From Candidatus Dormiibacterota bacterium (GTDB lineage Bacteria; Chloroflexota; Dormibacteria; Aeolococcales; Aeolococcaceae), in the NCBI GenBank assembly GCA_003153505.1, contig PLZA01000052.1, positions 50,427-114,426 of the forward strand: a stretch of DNA of 64,000 nt, given 5' to 3'. Positions within the stretch are counted from its first letter, which is position 1; each line of letters opens with the position of its first letter. Below are positions 1-9,012 of this stretch, one piece after another. The position numbers were made by a program, and so were the translations under genes. The notes under the pieces are model-generated. The model was not told where the DNA came from. It did not search any database and worked only from the letters and a program-made list of their open reading frames with translations.

Positions 1-1
1 G

Positions 2-181
2 GTGGCCGGCAGGATCCCCCACGGCCGTTTCCTGCTCTGCCGGAACGGCAGCCACATGGCCATGTACGACGACCAGGTCACGTACTTCCGCGGGCTGATC
101 GACTTCATCGTGGACGTCGACCACTGGAGCGCGTCGCGGCGGGGAGCCGACCAGTCGCTCCCCGGACGCCGGGGGCTCTGA
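2..181 (+). CDS. Proline iminopeptidase-like hydrolase, C-terminal end (partial)
   Basis: An open frame enters from the left edge and stops at TGA 179-181, leaving about 59 residues. The segment RNGSHMAMYDDQVTYFRGL matches the C-terminal end of the proline iminopeptidase branch of the alpha/beta-hydrolase fold, where the His of GSH is the catalytic histidine and the MxxYDDQ segment follows it. The family usually cleaves N-terminal proline from small peptides in the cytoplasm. The catalytic Ser and Asp lie outside the window, so this is a family call only. The last ~17 residues are Arg- and Gly-rich and look like an unconserved tail. Confidence 0.7.
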   Translation: MAGRIPHGRFLLCRNGSHMAMYDDQVTYFRGLIDFIVDVDHWSASRRGADQSLPGRRGL

Positions 182-212
182 CGGCCTGGCCCCCACTCCG
201 GAGCCCTATCCT

Positions 213-2093
213 GTGCCCGTGCGGGCTCCCCAGGATCGGCGCGGTGACGCTGCGCCTGAGGAGCAGCGCTCGCTCAGGAGGACGTGCGCGGAGGCGTTGC
301 TCCTCGTCCTCGCGCCTGCGGCGGCCTTCTTCGGCCTGAGACTGACGCTGATGGCGCCGCCGGATCTGAATGACCCGGCGATGCACACCACGTTCATGAT
401 CGATCCGCACGACATCTTCGTCCGGTATGCGGCCGTCTTCCAACCGACCGAGCGCCTGCGCGAGGGGGCGCGAGTTGGGCTCCTGGTCCCCGGTCGAATC
501 TCCTACCTCCTGTTCGGCGGCGTCCCCGGGTTCGTGGTCTTCCGCTATGTGCTCGCGCTCATCGCAGTGGTGCCGACGTACCTGCTGCTGCGACGTCTCT
601 ACAGCCGGGTGGCCGGGGTCATCGGGGTCATCGTCATCCTCAGTTGCCCGGTCATCATCCTGGCCTGGGGCACCGACTTTCCCGACTCCGCCGGCGTCTC
701 GTACCTGATCGGCGGGCTGGCATGCCTCGTGATGCCATCAGCTCGCCACCGCCCCGCCTGGCTGATCGGCTCGGCGGTGCTGTTCACGCTTGCGGTCTGG
801 GCGGTGGCCGCTTCGGCGCCGCTGATCCTCGCAACACTCCTGGCGTACTGGCTTGTCCGGCGCAAACGCGACCGCCCGCGCCTCTGGCGAGACCTCGGCG
901 TGATGGTGGGCACCGCCGCAGGCGTCACCGGGCTGCTCTCGGTCGCTTCCGCCGTGCTGATCGGTCCGTGGGACTACATCCTGACCACGATCCAATCGCT
1001 CATCTACCTCGCGGAGCCGGCGCAGACGGTCGCCAACCATTCCCGCAGCCCGCTGTGGGCGCCCTACATCACGTACCTGCTGGTTCCGCCGGCGGTCGGT
1101 CTCGCCTGCTACGCGGCGTTCGGCGGGCGCCTCACGGATGTGATTGCCAGGGGCCGCCTGGGGCGGATCGGGCGCCGTCTCGGGGCAATTCCCACGGCTC
1201 AACTGTGCGTGAGCGTGGCGTGCGCCTTCCAGATCGTGATCGACGTGATCCTGCAGTTCATCGGCGACACGCAGGTCCTGGAGGTGCACTACTTCTCGTC
1301 GCTGCTCTGGGCCTCGGTGCTGCTCACGCTCGCGATCACGATCGCCGAACTTGGCCGGCCGATCCTCGAGCATGCGCGCTATCGCTGGCTCATCCCTGTG
1401 GGGTTGGTCGCCGTGCCGCTCGTGTTCGAAATCTCCCCGCGGGTGCCGCAGTTCGGCTGGATGCCGGTTGGACTGCTGATCGTCGTTGCCATCGTGCTGC
1501 TCGCGTGGGTGGCGCATCGCGAAGCCGCCTCGCACGACCTTGTGCGCTCGCGGCTCATGGTCGGTGGAGCCCTGACCGCGATCGTTGCCGGGCTGCTCGT
1601 GCTGACCGTCACGCCGACACAGCACAAGCACGAGCGCGGTACCGTCGATGACACGTTCCCCGACTACGCCTATACGTTGGGGGGCAACGACCCTGCGTGG
1701 GGTGACGACTCGACGTGGGTGAACCTCTATTCGGTCACCACGCAGATGCCGGCGTTCGTCGGTCCCGCCGCCTACACCGGCGAACAGCTGCTCATGTGGT
1801 GGAACGGCAACCAGCTCAAGGAGCTGCGCGAGCCAATCGGCATCTTCCACGCATTCTTCGACTCGATTCCGAGCAACCTCGGCGACCTGACGCCGCTCGA
1901 CAAATACTTCTTCGGACAGCGTCATCCGGCGCAGATCCTGCTGATGAGCCTCACCGGCCAGGGATTCCAGGCCTCACTCGACTCGCTGAAGCCCTACGGG
2001 GCTCAACTGGTGCGCGCAGGAGTCCTGCGATCGGGCTCGGTTGCGCTGCATCTCTGGCTGATCGATTTGCACGAGTACCTCCGGACTCCGTAA
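213..2093 (+). CDS. Polytopic membrane protein, GT-C glycosyltransferase-like
   Basis: This 626-residue protein has a short basic N-terminus, roughly ten hydrophobic segments up to about residue 450, and a C-terminal extracytoplasmic domain of about 170 residues. That layout is typical of GT-C type glycosyltransferases and related integral membrane proteins. An acidic loop (PPDLNDPAMH) follows the first membrane segment, the place where GT-C enzymes carry their catalytic acids. No signature identifies a donor or acceptor. The GTG at 213 is the first start in frame; no good ribosome site fixes it, and a start slightly downstream is possible. It sits alone between the hydrolase and the secreted propeller gene. 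Confidence 0.6.
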   Translation: MPVRAPQDRRGDAAPEEQRSLRRTCAEALLLVLAPAAAFFGLRLTLMAPPDLNDPAMHTTFMIDPHDIFVRYAAVFQPTERLREGARVGLLVPGRISYLLFGGVPGFVVFRYVLALIAVVPTYLLLRRLYSRVAGVIGVIVILSCPVIILAWGTDFPDSAGVSYLIGGLACLVMPSARHRPAWLIGSAVLFTLAVWAVAASAPLILATLLAYWLVRRKRDRPRLWRDLGVMVGTAAGVTGLLSVASAVLIGPWDYILTTIQSLIYLAEPAQTVANHSRSPLWAPYITYLLVPPAVGLACYAAFGGRLTDVIARGRLGRIGRRLGAIPTAQLCVSVACAFQIVIDVILQFIGDTQVLEVHYFSSLLWASVLLTLAITIAELGRPILEHARYRWLIPVGLVAVPLVFEISPRVPQFGWMPVGLLIVVAIVLLAWVAHREAASHDLVRSRLMVGGALTAIVAGLLVLTVTPTQHKHERGTVDDTFPDYAYTLGGNDPAWGDDSTWVNLYSVTTQMPAFVGPAAYTGEQLLMWWNGNQLKELREPIGIFHAFFDSIPSNLGDLTPLDKYFFGQRHPAQILLMSLTGQGFQASLDSLKPYGAQLVRAGVLRSGSVALHLWLIDLHEYLRTP

Positions 2094-2185
2094 GGGGCGG
2101 GAGCCGGGAAGGGAGGACATCCCCATCCCGTGACGATCTCGTTGTGGGGCGGCAGCGCCCGCTCCAGCATGGGATCGTCGTCTGC

Positions 2186-4762
2186 ATGACGCGGAATCTG
2201 CGCCGGGTGTCAGTCGCCCTCGTGGCACCGAGCGTGCTGCTCACCGCGATGCTCGGCAGCGGCGCGCCGGTCGCCGATGCCGGAGCGGTGACGCCGGCCT
2301 GGACTGCGTATGTCGCCAACTCGGGTTCGGACACGGTCACTCCCATCGATACAGCCACCGGGGCGACCGGGCCGCCGGTGGCAGTGGGCACCTATCCCGA
2401 CGCAATCGCCTTCACGCCGAACGGGAAGACCGCGTATGTCGTGAATGTGGATTCAGACACGGTCACACCGATCAACACATCCACCAATACCCCGGGAGCA
2501 CCGATACCGGTCGGGTCCCTTCCGGAAGGGATCGCCATCGCGCCCGATGGCAAAACGGCTTACGTGACCGACACGTTTTCGAACACCGTCACGCCGATCA
2601 ATATCGCGACCAACACCGCTCTGCCACTGCTAGCCGCCGGCAACGAGCCTGTGGGTATCGCGATCACGCCGAACGGAGGAACCGCGTACGTGGTGGATCT
2701 CGCCTCGAACAGTGTGAGCCCCATCGATCTCACCACCCGCGTCGCGGGCGCTTCGATCCCCGTCGGCACCGCCCCCAGCAATCTTGCGATCACGCCTGAT
2801 GGAGCCACGGTGTATGTGGTGAACAGCCGGTCGAGCAATGTGACGCCGATCGATACCACAACCAACGTCGCCGGGACACCGATCACGGTCAGCTTGAACC
2901 CCGACGACATCGCCATCTCGGCGGATGGGACCACCGCGTACGTCACGGCGGTGGGTGGTCCAACCGACAACGTCATGCCGATCGATCTCGCCACCGCGAC
3001 GCCGGGCAGCCCGATTCCGATCGCCGGGGGAGCAACCGGGATGGCGATCACACCGGATGACAAGACCGTCTATGTCACCGACTACAACGTGGTCACGCCG
3101 GTCGATACCGCTACGGACACCACAGGGACGCCGATCAGTGTGGGGGCGGACGCTTTCGCCATCGCGATCACGCCCGACCAGGCGCCTGTGGCGCGACTCA
3201 CCGTCACGGGCTCGGCCCTCGGCATCGCGACCGAGTTCGACGCATTGGCATCGACGGTCGCGTATGGCGGCATCGCTTCCTATGCGTGGAATTTCGGCGA
3301 TGGCAATACCGCCACCACCACAACGCCGACCACTTCGCACACGTACGCGGCGGTCGGGACCTTTACCGCCACGGTCACCGAGACGAGCACCGGCGGGACG
3401 TCGACGACCCAGGTCTTCACGGGAATCACCATGAGCCGGAACGGCGGCCCCTCGGCGCGGGTGGCGCAAGCGGTCACCATCGTGGCGCCCGGCGTCTACA
3501 GCGCACTGACTCCGTTCCGCGTCTGCGATACGCGCGTCGTGACGCCGGCAAATCAGTGCACGGGGCACACCCTTGGCGCGGCGGGTTCTCTGGTGGTGCA
3601 GGTCACCGGCAGGACCGGACCGCAGGGTCAGTCCGTGCCCGGGAATGCGCAGGCAGTCGCGTTGAGCGTGACCGCCGTTTCCGACAGCAGCGCGAACAGT
3701 TACCTCAACGTCTTTCCGTCTGGTGAAGGCCTTCCCAAGGTCTCCAATATCAGCCTCGACGCCGGCGCCGCGCAGGCAAACCTCGTGGTCGTGCGGCTTG
3801 CAGGCGGTGGCGACGTCACCGTGTTCAACGCAGCCGGCAGAGCCGATGTCGTCGTCGACGTCGAGGGATACTTCGCGCCGCCAGGCGCAACGCCGGTCGC
3901 CGGCGAGTTTCACGCAATGCCGCCACTCCGGATCTGCGACACCCGGGCCGGCGCGGGCACCGAGTGTGCAGGCACGGTCGATCACGCTGTACCAGGCAAC
4001 ACCTGGCGTGACGTGGTCCTCTCCGGTCTTCCCTCGGGCGCCGCGCCGGGCACGCCGTCAATCCCGACACACGGCGCTGCGGCGGCGGTGTTCAACCTCA
4101 CCGCCGTTGGCGGAACGCAGTCGACGTACGTGACCGTGAGGCCGCCGGACTCGATCTCCGACGCATGTCCGACCGGTGCTCCCGCGACGTCAAATCTGAA
4201 TCCTCGCGCCGGAACGGCATTGCCCAACCGGGTCATCTCCGCGCTCGGACCGCACCAGGACGTGTGCGTCTACAACGCCGTGGGCAGCATCGGTGTCATC
4301 GTCGATGTGAACGGCTGGTTCGGCGACGGGACCGAAGCTCCGACCGTCCCGCCCGGCGCGTTTTTCTACTCACTGCCGCCAGCTCGCATCTGCGACACCC
4401 GCACCGCAGCGACGGGGTCCGGGACGGCGTGTGAGAACCATGAGCTCGGGCCGAAGACCATGCTCGTCGTCCAGGTGGCCGGCCAGGGTCTCGTTCCCAA
4501 CGCGGGAGGCGCGAACCCGCCGGTTGCCCTGGTGGCCAACCTCACCGGCGTGGCGGGCACCGCTGCAACGATCTTCACGCTCGTGCCCGACGGTGGCCAT
4601 CGTCCGGTTGCCTCTGACCTCAACCCCCGCGCCGGCGACGTGGTCGCGAATCTCGCTTTCGTCGAGCTCGCCACCTCCGGCCCCCATCCCGGCGCCGTGG
4701 ACCTCTACAACGACGTCGGCTGGATCAACGCGATCCTCGACGTGGCCGGCTGGTTCCAGTAG
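2186..4762 (+). CDS. Secreted YVTN beta-propeller / PKD / triple surface-domain protein
   Basis: I start this 858-residue protein at ATG 2186, which places a clean signal peptide (basic MTRNLRR, then a hydrophobic core) at the N-terminus; the frame is open further upstream but that part is not protein-like. Next come seven ~42-residue YVTN-type units built on 'TPNGKTAYVVN...DTVTPI', which should form a propeller. A PKD domain follows (SYAWNFGDGN ... SHTYAAVGTFTATV). Three copies of a ~130-residue module follow, each opening with a 'CDTR' box and closing in 'DVxGYF' or 'DVxGWF'. Such modules occur in cell-surface proteins of high-GC Gram-positives. No enzymatic motif is visible; a cell-surface binding or adhesion role is an inference. 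Confidence 0.75.
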   Translation: MTRNLRRVSVALVAPSVLLTAMLGSGAPVADAGAVTPAWTAYVANSGSDTVTPIDTATGATGPPVAVGTYPDAIAFTPNGKTAYVVNVDSDTVTPINTSTNTPGAPIPVGSLPEGIAIAPDGKTAYVTDTFSNTVTPINIATNTALPLLAAGNEPVGIAITPNGGTAYVVDLASNSVSPIDLTTRVAGASIPVGTAPSNLAITPDGATVYVVNSRSSNVTPIDTTTNVAGTPITVSLNPDDIAISADGTTAYVTAVGGPTDNVMPIDLATATPGSPIPIAGGATGMAITPDDKTVYVTDYNVVTPVDTATDTTGTPISVGADAFAIAITPDQAPVARLTVTGSALGIATEFDALASTVAYGGIASYAWNFGDGNTATTTTPTTSHTYAAVGTFTATVTETSTGGTSTTQVFTGITMSRNGGPSARVAQAVTIVAPGVYSALTPFRVCDTRVVTPANQCTGHTLGAAGSLVVQVTGRTGPQGQSVPGNAQAVALSVTAVSDSSANSYLNVFPSGEGLPKVSNISLDAGAAQANLVVVRLAGGGDVTVFNAAGRADVVVDVEGYFAPPGATPVAGEFHAMPPLRICDTRAGAGTECAGTVDHAVPGNTWRDVVLSGLPSGAAPGTPSIPTHGAAAAVFNLTAVGGTQSTYVTVRPPDSISDACPTGAPATSNLNPRAGTALPNRVISALGPHQDVCVYNAVGSIGVIVDVNGWFGDGTEAPTVPPGAFFYSLPPARICDTRTAATGSGTACENHELGPKTMLVVQVAGQGLVPNAGGANPPVALVANLTGVAGTAATIFTLVPDGGHRPVASDLNPRAGDVVANLAFVELATSGPHPGAVDLYNDVGWINAILDVAGWFQ
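2302..3180 (+). repeat. Seven ~126-bp tandem units coding YVTN propeller blades
   Basis: Seven consecutive units of about 42 codons recur with the pattern 'ITPDGxTAYVVN...SNTVTPID...T...PIxVG'. Copies are divergent in DNA but align well as protein. The sixth unit carries a small insertion (GGPTDN) and the seventh is shortened. They form the blades of the predicted propeller. Confidence 0.75.
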
Positions 4763-4875
4763 CCAGGCACGAGCTCCGGCCCGAGTCGGGCGCGGTCCCG
4801 ATGCGTATCATCGGTCGTGAGCCGGGTCGCCAGGGGACTCGGCGATGGTAGAAGACGAGAAGAGGTGGTGGAGCA

Positions 4876-6519
4876 ATGAACGTCAGCAAAGTGCGTCGAG
4901 TTCTCTTTGGAACGGTCATCGGTGCGACCGGCATCGCGTTGGCGGCGCCGTTCTCGCACACCGGCCTCGCCGCCGCTGCGCCGGCGGCCACCGTGTACGC
5001 GAGCGGAACCACCGGTGTCGTCTCGCCATCGCACGCGGTTCCGGCAGCGGCCGGACAGGTCGCCACCCACGCCCCGCGAGGCGTGCGCGCAGCGCCGAGA
5101 TCGGCTGCCGCGCAATCACATGCCGCCGCGCCGGCGGCCACTGCCGCAACCGCATCGGTGCCGAGCTCGCTGCTCGCGAACTTCAACGGAACGAGCAGCA
5201 ACGACAGCCGCAAGACCAACTTCAATCAGGAGTTCGAGCCGCCGGACCAGGGACTCTGCGTCGGCAACGGCTACGTGCTCGAGCCGGTGAACTCGGCATT
5301 CAGGATCTTCAAGACCAACGGTCACAGCCTGATTGGTCCCAGTAACGTCAACGACCTCTTCGATCAGGGATCGACGCAGTTCACGAGCGATCCGCGCTGC
5401 TACTACGACCCGACCACGAACACGTGGTTCGCCACGATCCTGTTCCTGAGCGGCGGTGAGAGTCCCGACGGCAAGTCGTCTCAGCTGGACATCGCGGTCA
5501 ATGCCTCGGGCAACCCGGAGAACATCTGGACGCAGTACCAGATCAACACAACCGACGCAACCGGCAACGGCTGCCCGTGCTTCGGTGACCAGCCCACACT
5601 CGGTATCGACCAGGACAACCTCTACGTCAGCACCAACGAATTCTCGATTCTCGGCCCCGAGTTCAACGGCGCCCAGGTCTTCGCGTTCTCCAAGAAGGAC
5701 CTGGTGGCCGGCAGTTCCGTCCACTTCGCGCACTTCAGCAACCTCAGCATCGGTGGCACGGTCGTGGCGTCGGTGCAGCCGGCGATCAGCACCGGTGCGC
5801 CGAATGCGGAGTACTTCCTCAACTCGCTCGATCCCACCGGCACCACGGACCACCGCCTCGGTGTCTGGGCGATGACCGATCGCACCGCGCTCCAGCACGG
5901 CAAGCTGCCCAAGCTGTCCAGCACGGTGATCGCGTCGGAGACCTACGGCCTGCCGCCGGGGTCCGCGCAGAAGGGCGCGACCAGCACGATCGATTCCGGG
6001 GACGATCGCATGCAGCAGACCCAGTACATCAACGGTCTGCTCTGGGGTGAGCTGACGAGCGTCGTCACGATCGCCCATGACTCGACCAATCGCGCTGGGG
6101 CCGCCTGGTTCAGCGTTCGCCCCTCGCTGAGCGGCGGGCACATCGGCGCATCGGTGGTCGAGCACCAGGGCTACGTGGTCGACTCGGGTAACAACGTCAT
6201 CTACCCCGCACTCCAGTCCACGTCGTCGGGGAATGTGGCGATGGTCTTCACCGTGACCGGTGCCGCTCATTACCCGAGCGCCGCATATGCGGTGCTCGGA
6301 GCAGGACGGTCCTCCTTCGGCGCCATCACCATCGCTGCTGCGGGCACCGGTCCGTACGCGCCCACATCCTCACGCTGGGGTGACTACTCGTGGGCGGTCA
6401 TGGATCCCACCGCACCGGCCGTGTGGCTCGCCACCGAGTACATGCCGCCGCTCTCGAGCCAGACACCTGACCGCGTCAGCAACTGGGGGACGCGTGTCCT
6501 CGAGGTGGCCGTCGGCTAG
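4876..6519 (+). CDS. Secreted protein of unknown function
   Basis: A 547-residue exported protein. ATG 4876 is preceded by a purine-rich ribosome site (AGAAGAGGTGG). The N-terminus has MNVSKVRR followed by a hydrophobic stretch and an Ala-rich region up to about residue 95, which reads as a signal peptide plus linker. The mature part begins near LLANFNGTSSNDS and contains DPRCYYDPTTNTWFATILFL, a segment that resembles a propeller blade strand. The repeated 'W...Y' and 'GDDRMQQ' segments suggest an all-beta fold, possibly a propeller. I recognise no catalytic motif. The gene follows the other large secreted protein on the same strand after 113 bp, so both may contribute to the cell surface. 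Confidence 0.65.
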   Translation: MNVSKVRRVLFGTVIGATGIALAAPFSHTGLAAAAPAATVYASGTTGVVSPSHAVPAAAGQVATHAPRGVRAAPRSAAAQSHAAAPAATAATASVPSSLLANFNGTSSNDSRKTNFNQEFEPPDQGLCVGNGYVLEPVNSAFRIFKTNGHSLIGPSNVNDLFDQGSTQFTSDPRCYYDPTTNTWFATILFLSGGESPDGKSSQLDIAVNASGNPENIWTQYQINTTDATGNGCPCFGDQPTLGIDQDNLYVSTNEFSILGPEFNGAQVFAFSKKDLVAGSSVHFAHFSNLSIGGTVVASVQPAISTGAPNAEYFLNSLDPTGTTDHRLGVWAMTDRTALQHGKLPKLSSTVIASETYGLPPGSAQKGATSTIDSGDDRMQQTQYINGLLWGELTSVVTIAHDSTNRAGAAWFSVRPSLSGGHIGASVVEHQGYVVDSGNNVIYPALQSTSSGNVAMVFTVTGAAHYPSAAYAVLGAGRSSFGAITIAAAGTGPYAPTSSRWGDYSWAVMDPTAPAVWLATEYMPPLSSQTPDRVSNWGTRVLEVAVG

Positions 6520-6550
6520 GAATTCCCCTGTCGTCAGGCCGGCCATGCGC

Positions 6551-6588
6551 CGGGCGCCGCACCGCGGATGCCCGGCTCGTGGCGCCCG
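6551..6588. terminator. Inverted repeat between convergent genes
   Basis: CGGGCGCC (6551-6558) pairs with GGCGCCCG (6581-6588) across a 22-nt loop. It lies between the convergent genes ending at 6519 and 6603, where a shared terminator is expected. There is no T-tract, so intrinsic termination is not certain. Confidence 0.4.
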
Positions 6589-6602
6589 ACCCTGAGCCCG
6601 GA

Positions 6603-7298
6603 CTAAAGCTCAGGCGGGCTCCATGGCGATGGCGCGGGAGGTGGCGGCGCGAGTGGCAGCGCAGCAACGGGCACTGGCGCACGAGCGGCGACTGGGGCGG
6701 GCCGGCGGGGCGCAAGGAAGGTCATCGTCAGCACGTATGCGAATCCCGCATCGATGATCAGGCCGGTGATCGTCCCCGCGACCAGTGCGAGTGGCTCCGT
6801 CCCGATCCGTGAGGCGGCGGCGAACGCTCCGATCAGCACCAGTATCAACAGGATGACGCGCACGACCGCCCATCCGATGGCCTTGACGAAGCCGGCGTAG
6901 AAGATCATCACCAGAACGGCGACGATCGCCAGCCCCGGTCGAATGTTCACCGTTTGCTCGACGATCCCTCCCGTGCTCGGGTCCTGCACAGGCACGGTGA
7001 TAGTCGGAACGATCAAGCCGATTGCAAAGATGAGAAGAACCACGAGCGCGCCGTGGGCCACGGTGATCCATCGAGCGATTGCGACCCAGTCGGTCCCGAC
7101 CATGGGCGATGCCAGCGAGACCGTCGGGGCATTGATGCTCACCGGCGCCGGAGCCGTGCCACTTCGCGCCTCGTCGACGCGACGACCGTCGGGCAGGACC
7201 AGCGGCGCGCCGCAGCGCTTGCACGTGCTCGCATTCTTGAGCTCCGACCACCTCCAGCAGTTGGGGCAGCAGACCGCGACGGGTGCGCTGGCAGCCAT
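6603..7298 (-). CDS. Zinc-ribbon membrane protein
   Basis: This 231-residue protein opens with a rubredoxin-like zinc ribbon (CCPNCWRW ... CKRCGAPL; two CxxC pairs within the first 35 residues), then a linker. Four hydrophobic segments follow between about residues 70 and 185, and the C-terminus is rich in Pro and Ala. Zinc ribbons joined to small membrane domains are common in Gram-positive proteins of unknown role. The gene is convergent with the secreted protein upstream. Its N-terminal domain is a near-copy of the separate small gene at 7415-7627, and the homology continues into the 5' flank, which points to a local segmental duplication. Confidence 0.6.
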   Translation of the reverse strand: MAASAPVAVCCPNCWRWSELKNASTCKRCGAPLVLPDGRRVDEARSGTAPAPVSINAPTVSLASPMVGTDWVAIARWITVAHGALVVLLIFAIGLIVPTITVPVQDPSTGGIVEQTVNIRPGLAIVAVLVMIFYAGFVKAIGWAVVRVILLILVLIGAFAAASRIGTEPLALVAGTITGLIIDAGFAYVLTMTFLAPRRPAPVAARAPVPVAALPLAPPPPAPSPWSPPEL

Positions 7299-7705
7299 CG
7301 CTCATTCTCTGCAGACGCCGAGCGAGGATTGAGCGCCGTTCACAGACGGTGCCACGCCCGTCACGGGTTCGCGTCAGGCGGTTGGCACGCCCATCGGCGA
7401 GTGCTGGGAACCGATCAGCGAGCGCGGATCGACCAGCCCACAGGTGCAACCTCGACGGGCGGCGGCTCAGGCAGTGCGGCGACTGTGACTTCGGGCGGTG
7501 CCGCAGCGACCTCGTCGGCGCGCCGGCCGTCCGGAAGGATGAGCGGAGTCCCGCAGCGCTTGCAGGTCAGCACCGTTCCCAATTCGGTCCATTTCCAGCA
7601 TGTCGGGCAGCAGACTTTTATGATCACCGCTCATTCTCAGCAGCGAAGAACCGGGAGTCGGGCGCCGTGCGTGGACGGTGCCGAGACCGTGACCGGTTCA
7701 GCGCA
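7165..7705. repeat. Imperfect tandem duplication around the zinc-ribbon genes
   Basis: About 200 bp at 7165-7375 and about 200 bp at 7500-7705 align over the zinc-ribbon codons, the start region and the sequence upstream of the start (both carry 'CTCATTCTC.GCAG' followed by similar text down to 'ACGGTGCC' and 'GGTTC'). The two copies have diverged considerably. Confidence 0.55.
7415..7627 (-). CDS. Small zinc-ribbon protein, duplicated domain
   Basis: A 70-residue protein that begins MIIKVCCPTCWKWTEL and contains a second CxxC pair in TCKRCGTPLILPDGRR. It aligns closely with the first 45 residues of the adjacent membrane protein at 6603-7298 and then ends in a short Pro-rich tail without any membrane segment. 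It may be a functional free-standing zinc ribbon, or the 5' remnant of a second copy of the full gene that lost its membrane part. The flanking DNA is also similar, supporting duplication. Same strand as its paralogue, 116 bp apart. Confidence 0.5.
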   Translation of the reverse strand: MIIKVCCPTCWKWTELGTVLTCKRCGTPLILPDGRRADEVAAAPPEVTVAALPEPPPVEVAPVGWSIRAR

Positions 7706-7909
7706 GGCCGAGATATCGGATCGGATCCGGTCAGCGAAGTCACGACGCGCCTCGCCCAATCGGTGCATCGTAAGGGCGACGATCGAAGGCCTCGAGATGC
7801 TCAGGCGGGAGGAGTGCACATCGTGGATACTGGCGCGCCGGTGCCGCAAGCGTAGATCCCTGTGTCCCATGTGGCGACGTACTGCGTCGCACCGACACTG
7901 TAGGTCACA

Positions 7910-8149
7910 GTGAATCCGGTCCAGCCACCGCCGGCGGACGGTGAACGCCGCACCATCGCTGAGATGATGGCCAAGGGCAGCTACGCCCACATCCTCATGG
8001 CCAAAGCCGACCTCGACCGTGCCTTCGCGCGGTTGGAGGCCAGTGGCGCCGAGGTTGTCCAGGAGCCGGCCGAGCAGCCGTACGGGGTGCGCGACTGCGC
8101 GTTCCGCGATCCCGCCGGCAACCTCATCCGCATCCAGGAGCAGCGCTGA
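7910..8149 (+). pseudogene. VOC/glyoxalase-family protein, 5'-truncated remnant
   Basis: The frame gives 79 residues that match only the C-terminal half of a vicinal-oxygen-chelate protein: RRTIAEMMAKGSYAHILM, then 'DLDRAFARLEASGAEVVQEP', then YGVRDCAFRDPAGNLIRIQE. The final metal-ligand Glu region (DPAGNLIRIQE) is intact. Full family members are about 130-150 residues, and the first beta-alpha-beta-beta module with its His ligand is missing. Upstream DNA has no readable continuation in this frame. The GTG at 7910 is not backed by a ribosome site. I read it as a decayed gene rather than a real half-size protein. Confidence 0.55.
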
Positions 8150-8180
8150 GCCATCCGGCGGTCGCAGCCAAGGAGAAGTT

Positions 8181-8945
8181 GTGGCCGAGACAGCACGATC
8201 AGCGGACGGAACCAGGATCGCGTACGAACGCACCGGCGACGGCCCGGTCCTGATCCTTGCCGGCGGCGCGTTGAACAACCGGCATTCAGCTGATGCGTTG
8301 GTCCCTCACCTCGTGGAGCGGTTTTCCGTCGTTGCATTCGACCGTCGCGGTCGTGGGGACAGCTCGGACACCCCACCGTACGCCCCGGCTCGCGAAGTGG
8401 AGGACCTCAAGGCACTCATCGATGCTGTCGGTGGTTCGGCGATGGTCTTCGGCCACTCCTCTGGCGCCGTCCTCTCGCTGGAGGCCGCCGCTGACGGCGC
8501 CGCAATCACCCGGCTGGCTGTCAACGAGCCGCCGTACCTCACGGGCAACGCGGAGACAGCGGGTGCCACCCTGCGGAGGATCGAGGCCGCACTCGACGCA
8601 GGCGACCGGGGCACGGCGGTGGAGATCTTCATCCGCGCGACCGGCGCCCCATTCGACCCGGCGATCAAGACGCAGCCCTGGTTCGGAGGCCTGGAGGCGG
8701 TTGCTCACACCCTTCCGTACGACCTCGCCCTGGTCGGGGACAGCAGCGTCCCGGTCGAACGGCTCGCGAAGATCACGGCGCCCACGCTCGGCCTCTACGG
8801 CGGTGCCAGCCCCGAGTGGGCTGCAGCGTCAATCAGCGCGGTCGTCGGCGCCATCCCGGGTGCGACCCAGAAGGTGCTCAAGGGCCAGACGCACGCGGCC
8901 GACCCTGCGGTCCTCGCGCCGGTGCTCATCGACTTCTTCGGCTGA
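8181..8945 (+). CDS. Alpha/beta hydrolase
   Basis: A 254-residue alpha/beta-hydrolase. GTG 8181 follows an AAGGAGAAG ribosome site, so I use it although the frame is open upstream. The nucleophile elbow is GHSSGA, the oxyanion segment is ILAGGALNN, and a late His lies in GQTHAADP. The region TLGLYGGASPEW should hold the acid residue. FDRRGRGDSSD is the usual strand before the elbow helix. The family hydrolyses esters, lactones or epoxides, or dehalogenates; nothing fixes the substrate. It lies 31 bp after the VOC remnant, so the two may once have formed one unit. Confidence 0.75.
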   Translation: MAETARSADGTRIAYERTGDGPVLILAGGALNNRHSADALVPHLVERFSVVAFDRRGRGDSSDTPPYAPAREVEDLKALIDAVGGSAMVFGHSSGAVLSLEAAADGAAITRLAVNEPPYLTGNAETAGATLRRIEAALDAGDRGTAVEIFIRATGAPFDPAIKTQPWFGGLEAVAHTLPYDLALVGDSSVPVERLAKITAPTLGLYGGASPEWAAASISAVVGAIPGATQKVLKGQTHAADPAVLAPVLIDFFG

Positions 8946-9012
8946 GCTTGCGCATTCCCACGGATTAGCGCAGGAGTGCGTCGGTAGCGCGAGATCAACC
9001 GCGTGATCGGCC

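Noticed and set aside
738..1925. Long minus-strand open frame opposite the first membrane protein gene
   Set aside because: It is a codon-bias shadow of the plus-strand gene: His/Arg/Asp-rich, no family-like motifs, no ribosome site.
1715..2185. N-terminal extension of the propeller protein
   Set aside because: The frame overlaps the end of the upstream gene, is not protein-like, and the signal peptide begins at 2186.
2302..3180. CRISPR-like repetition
   Set aside because: The regular spacing comes from coding beta-propeller units; repeats are divergent and there are no spacers or cas genes.
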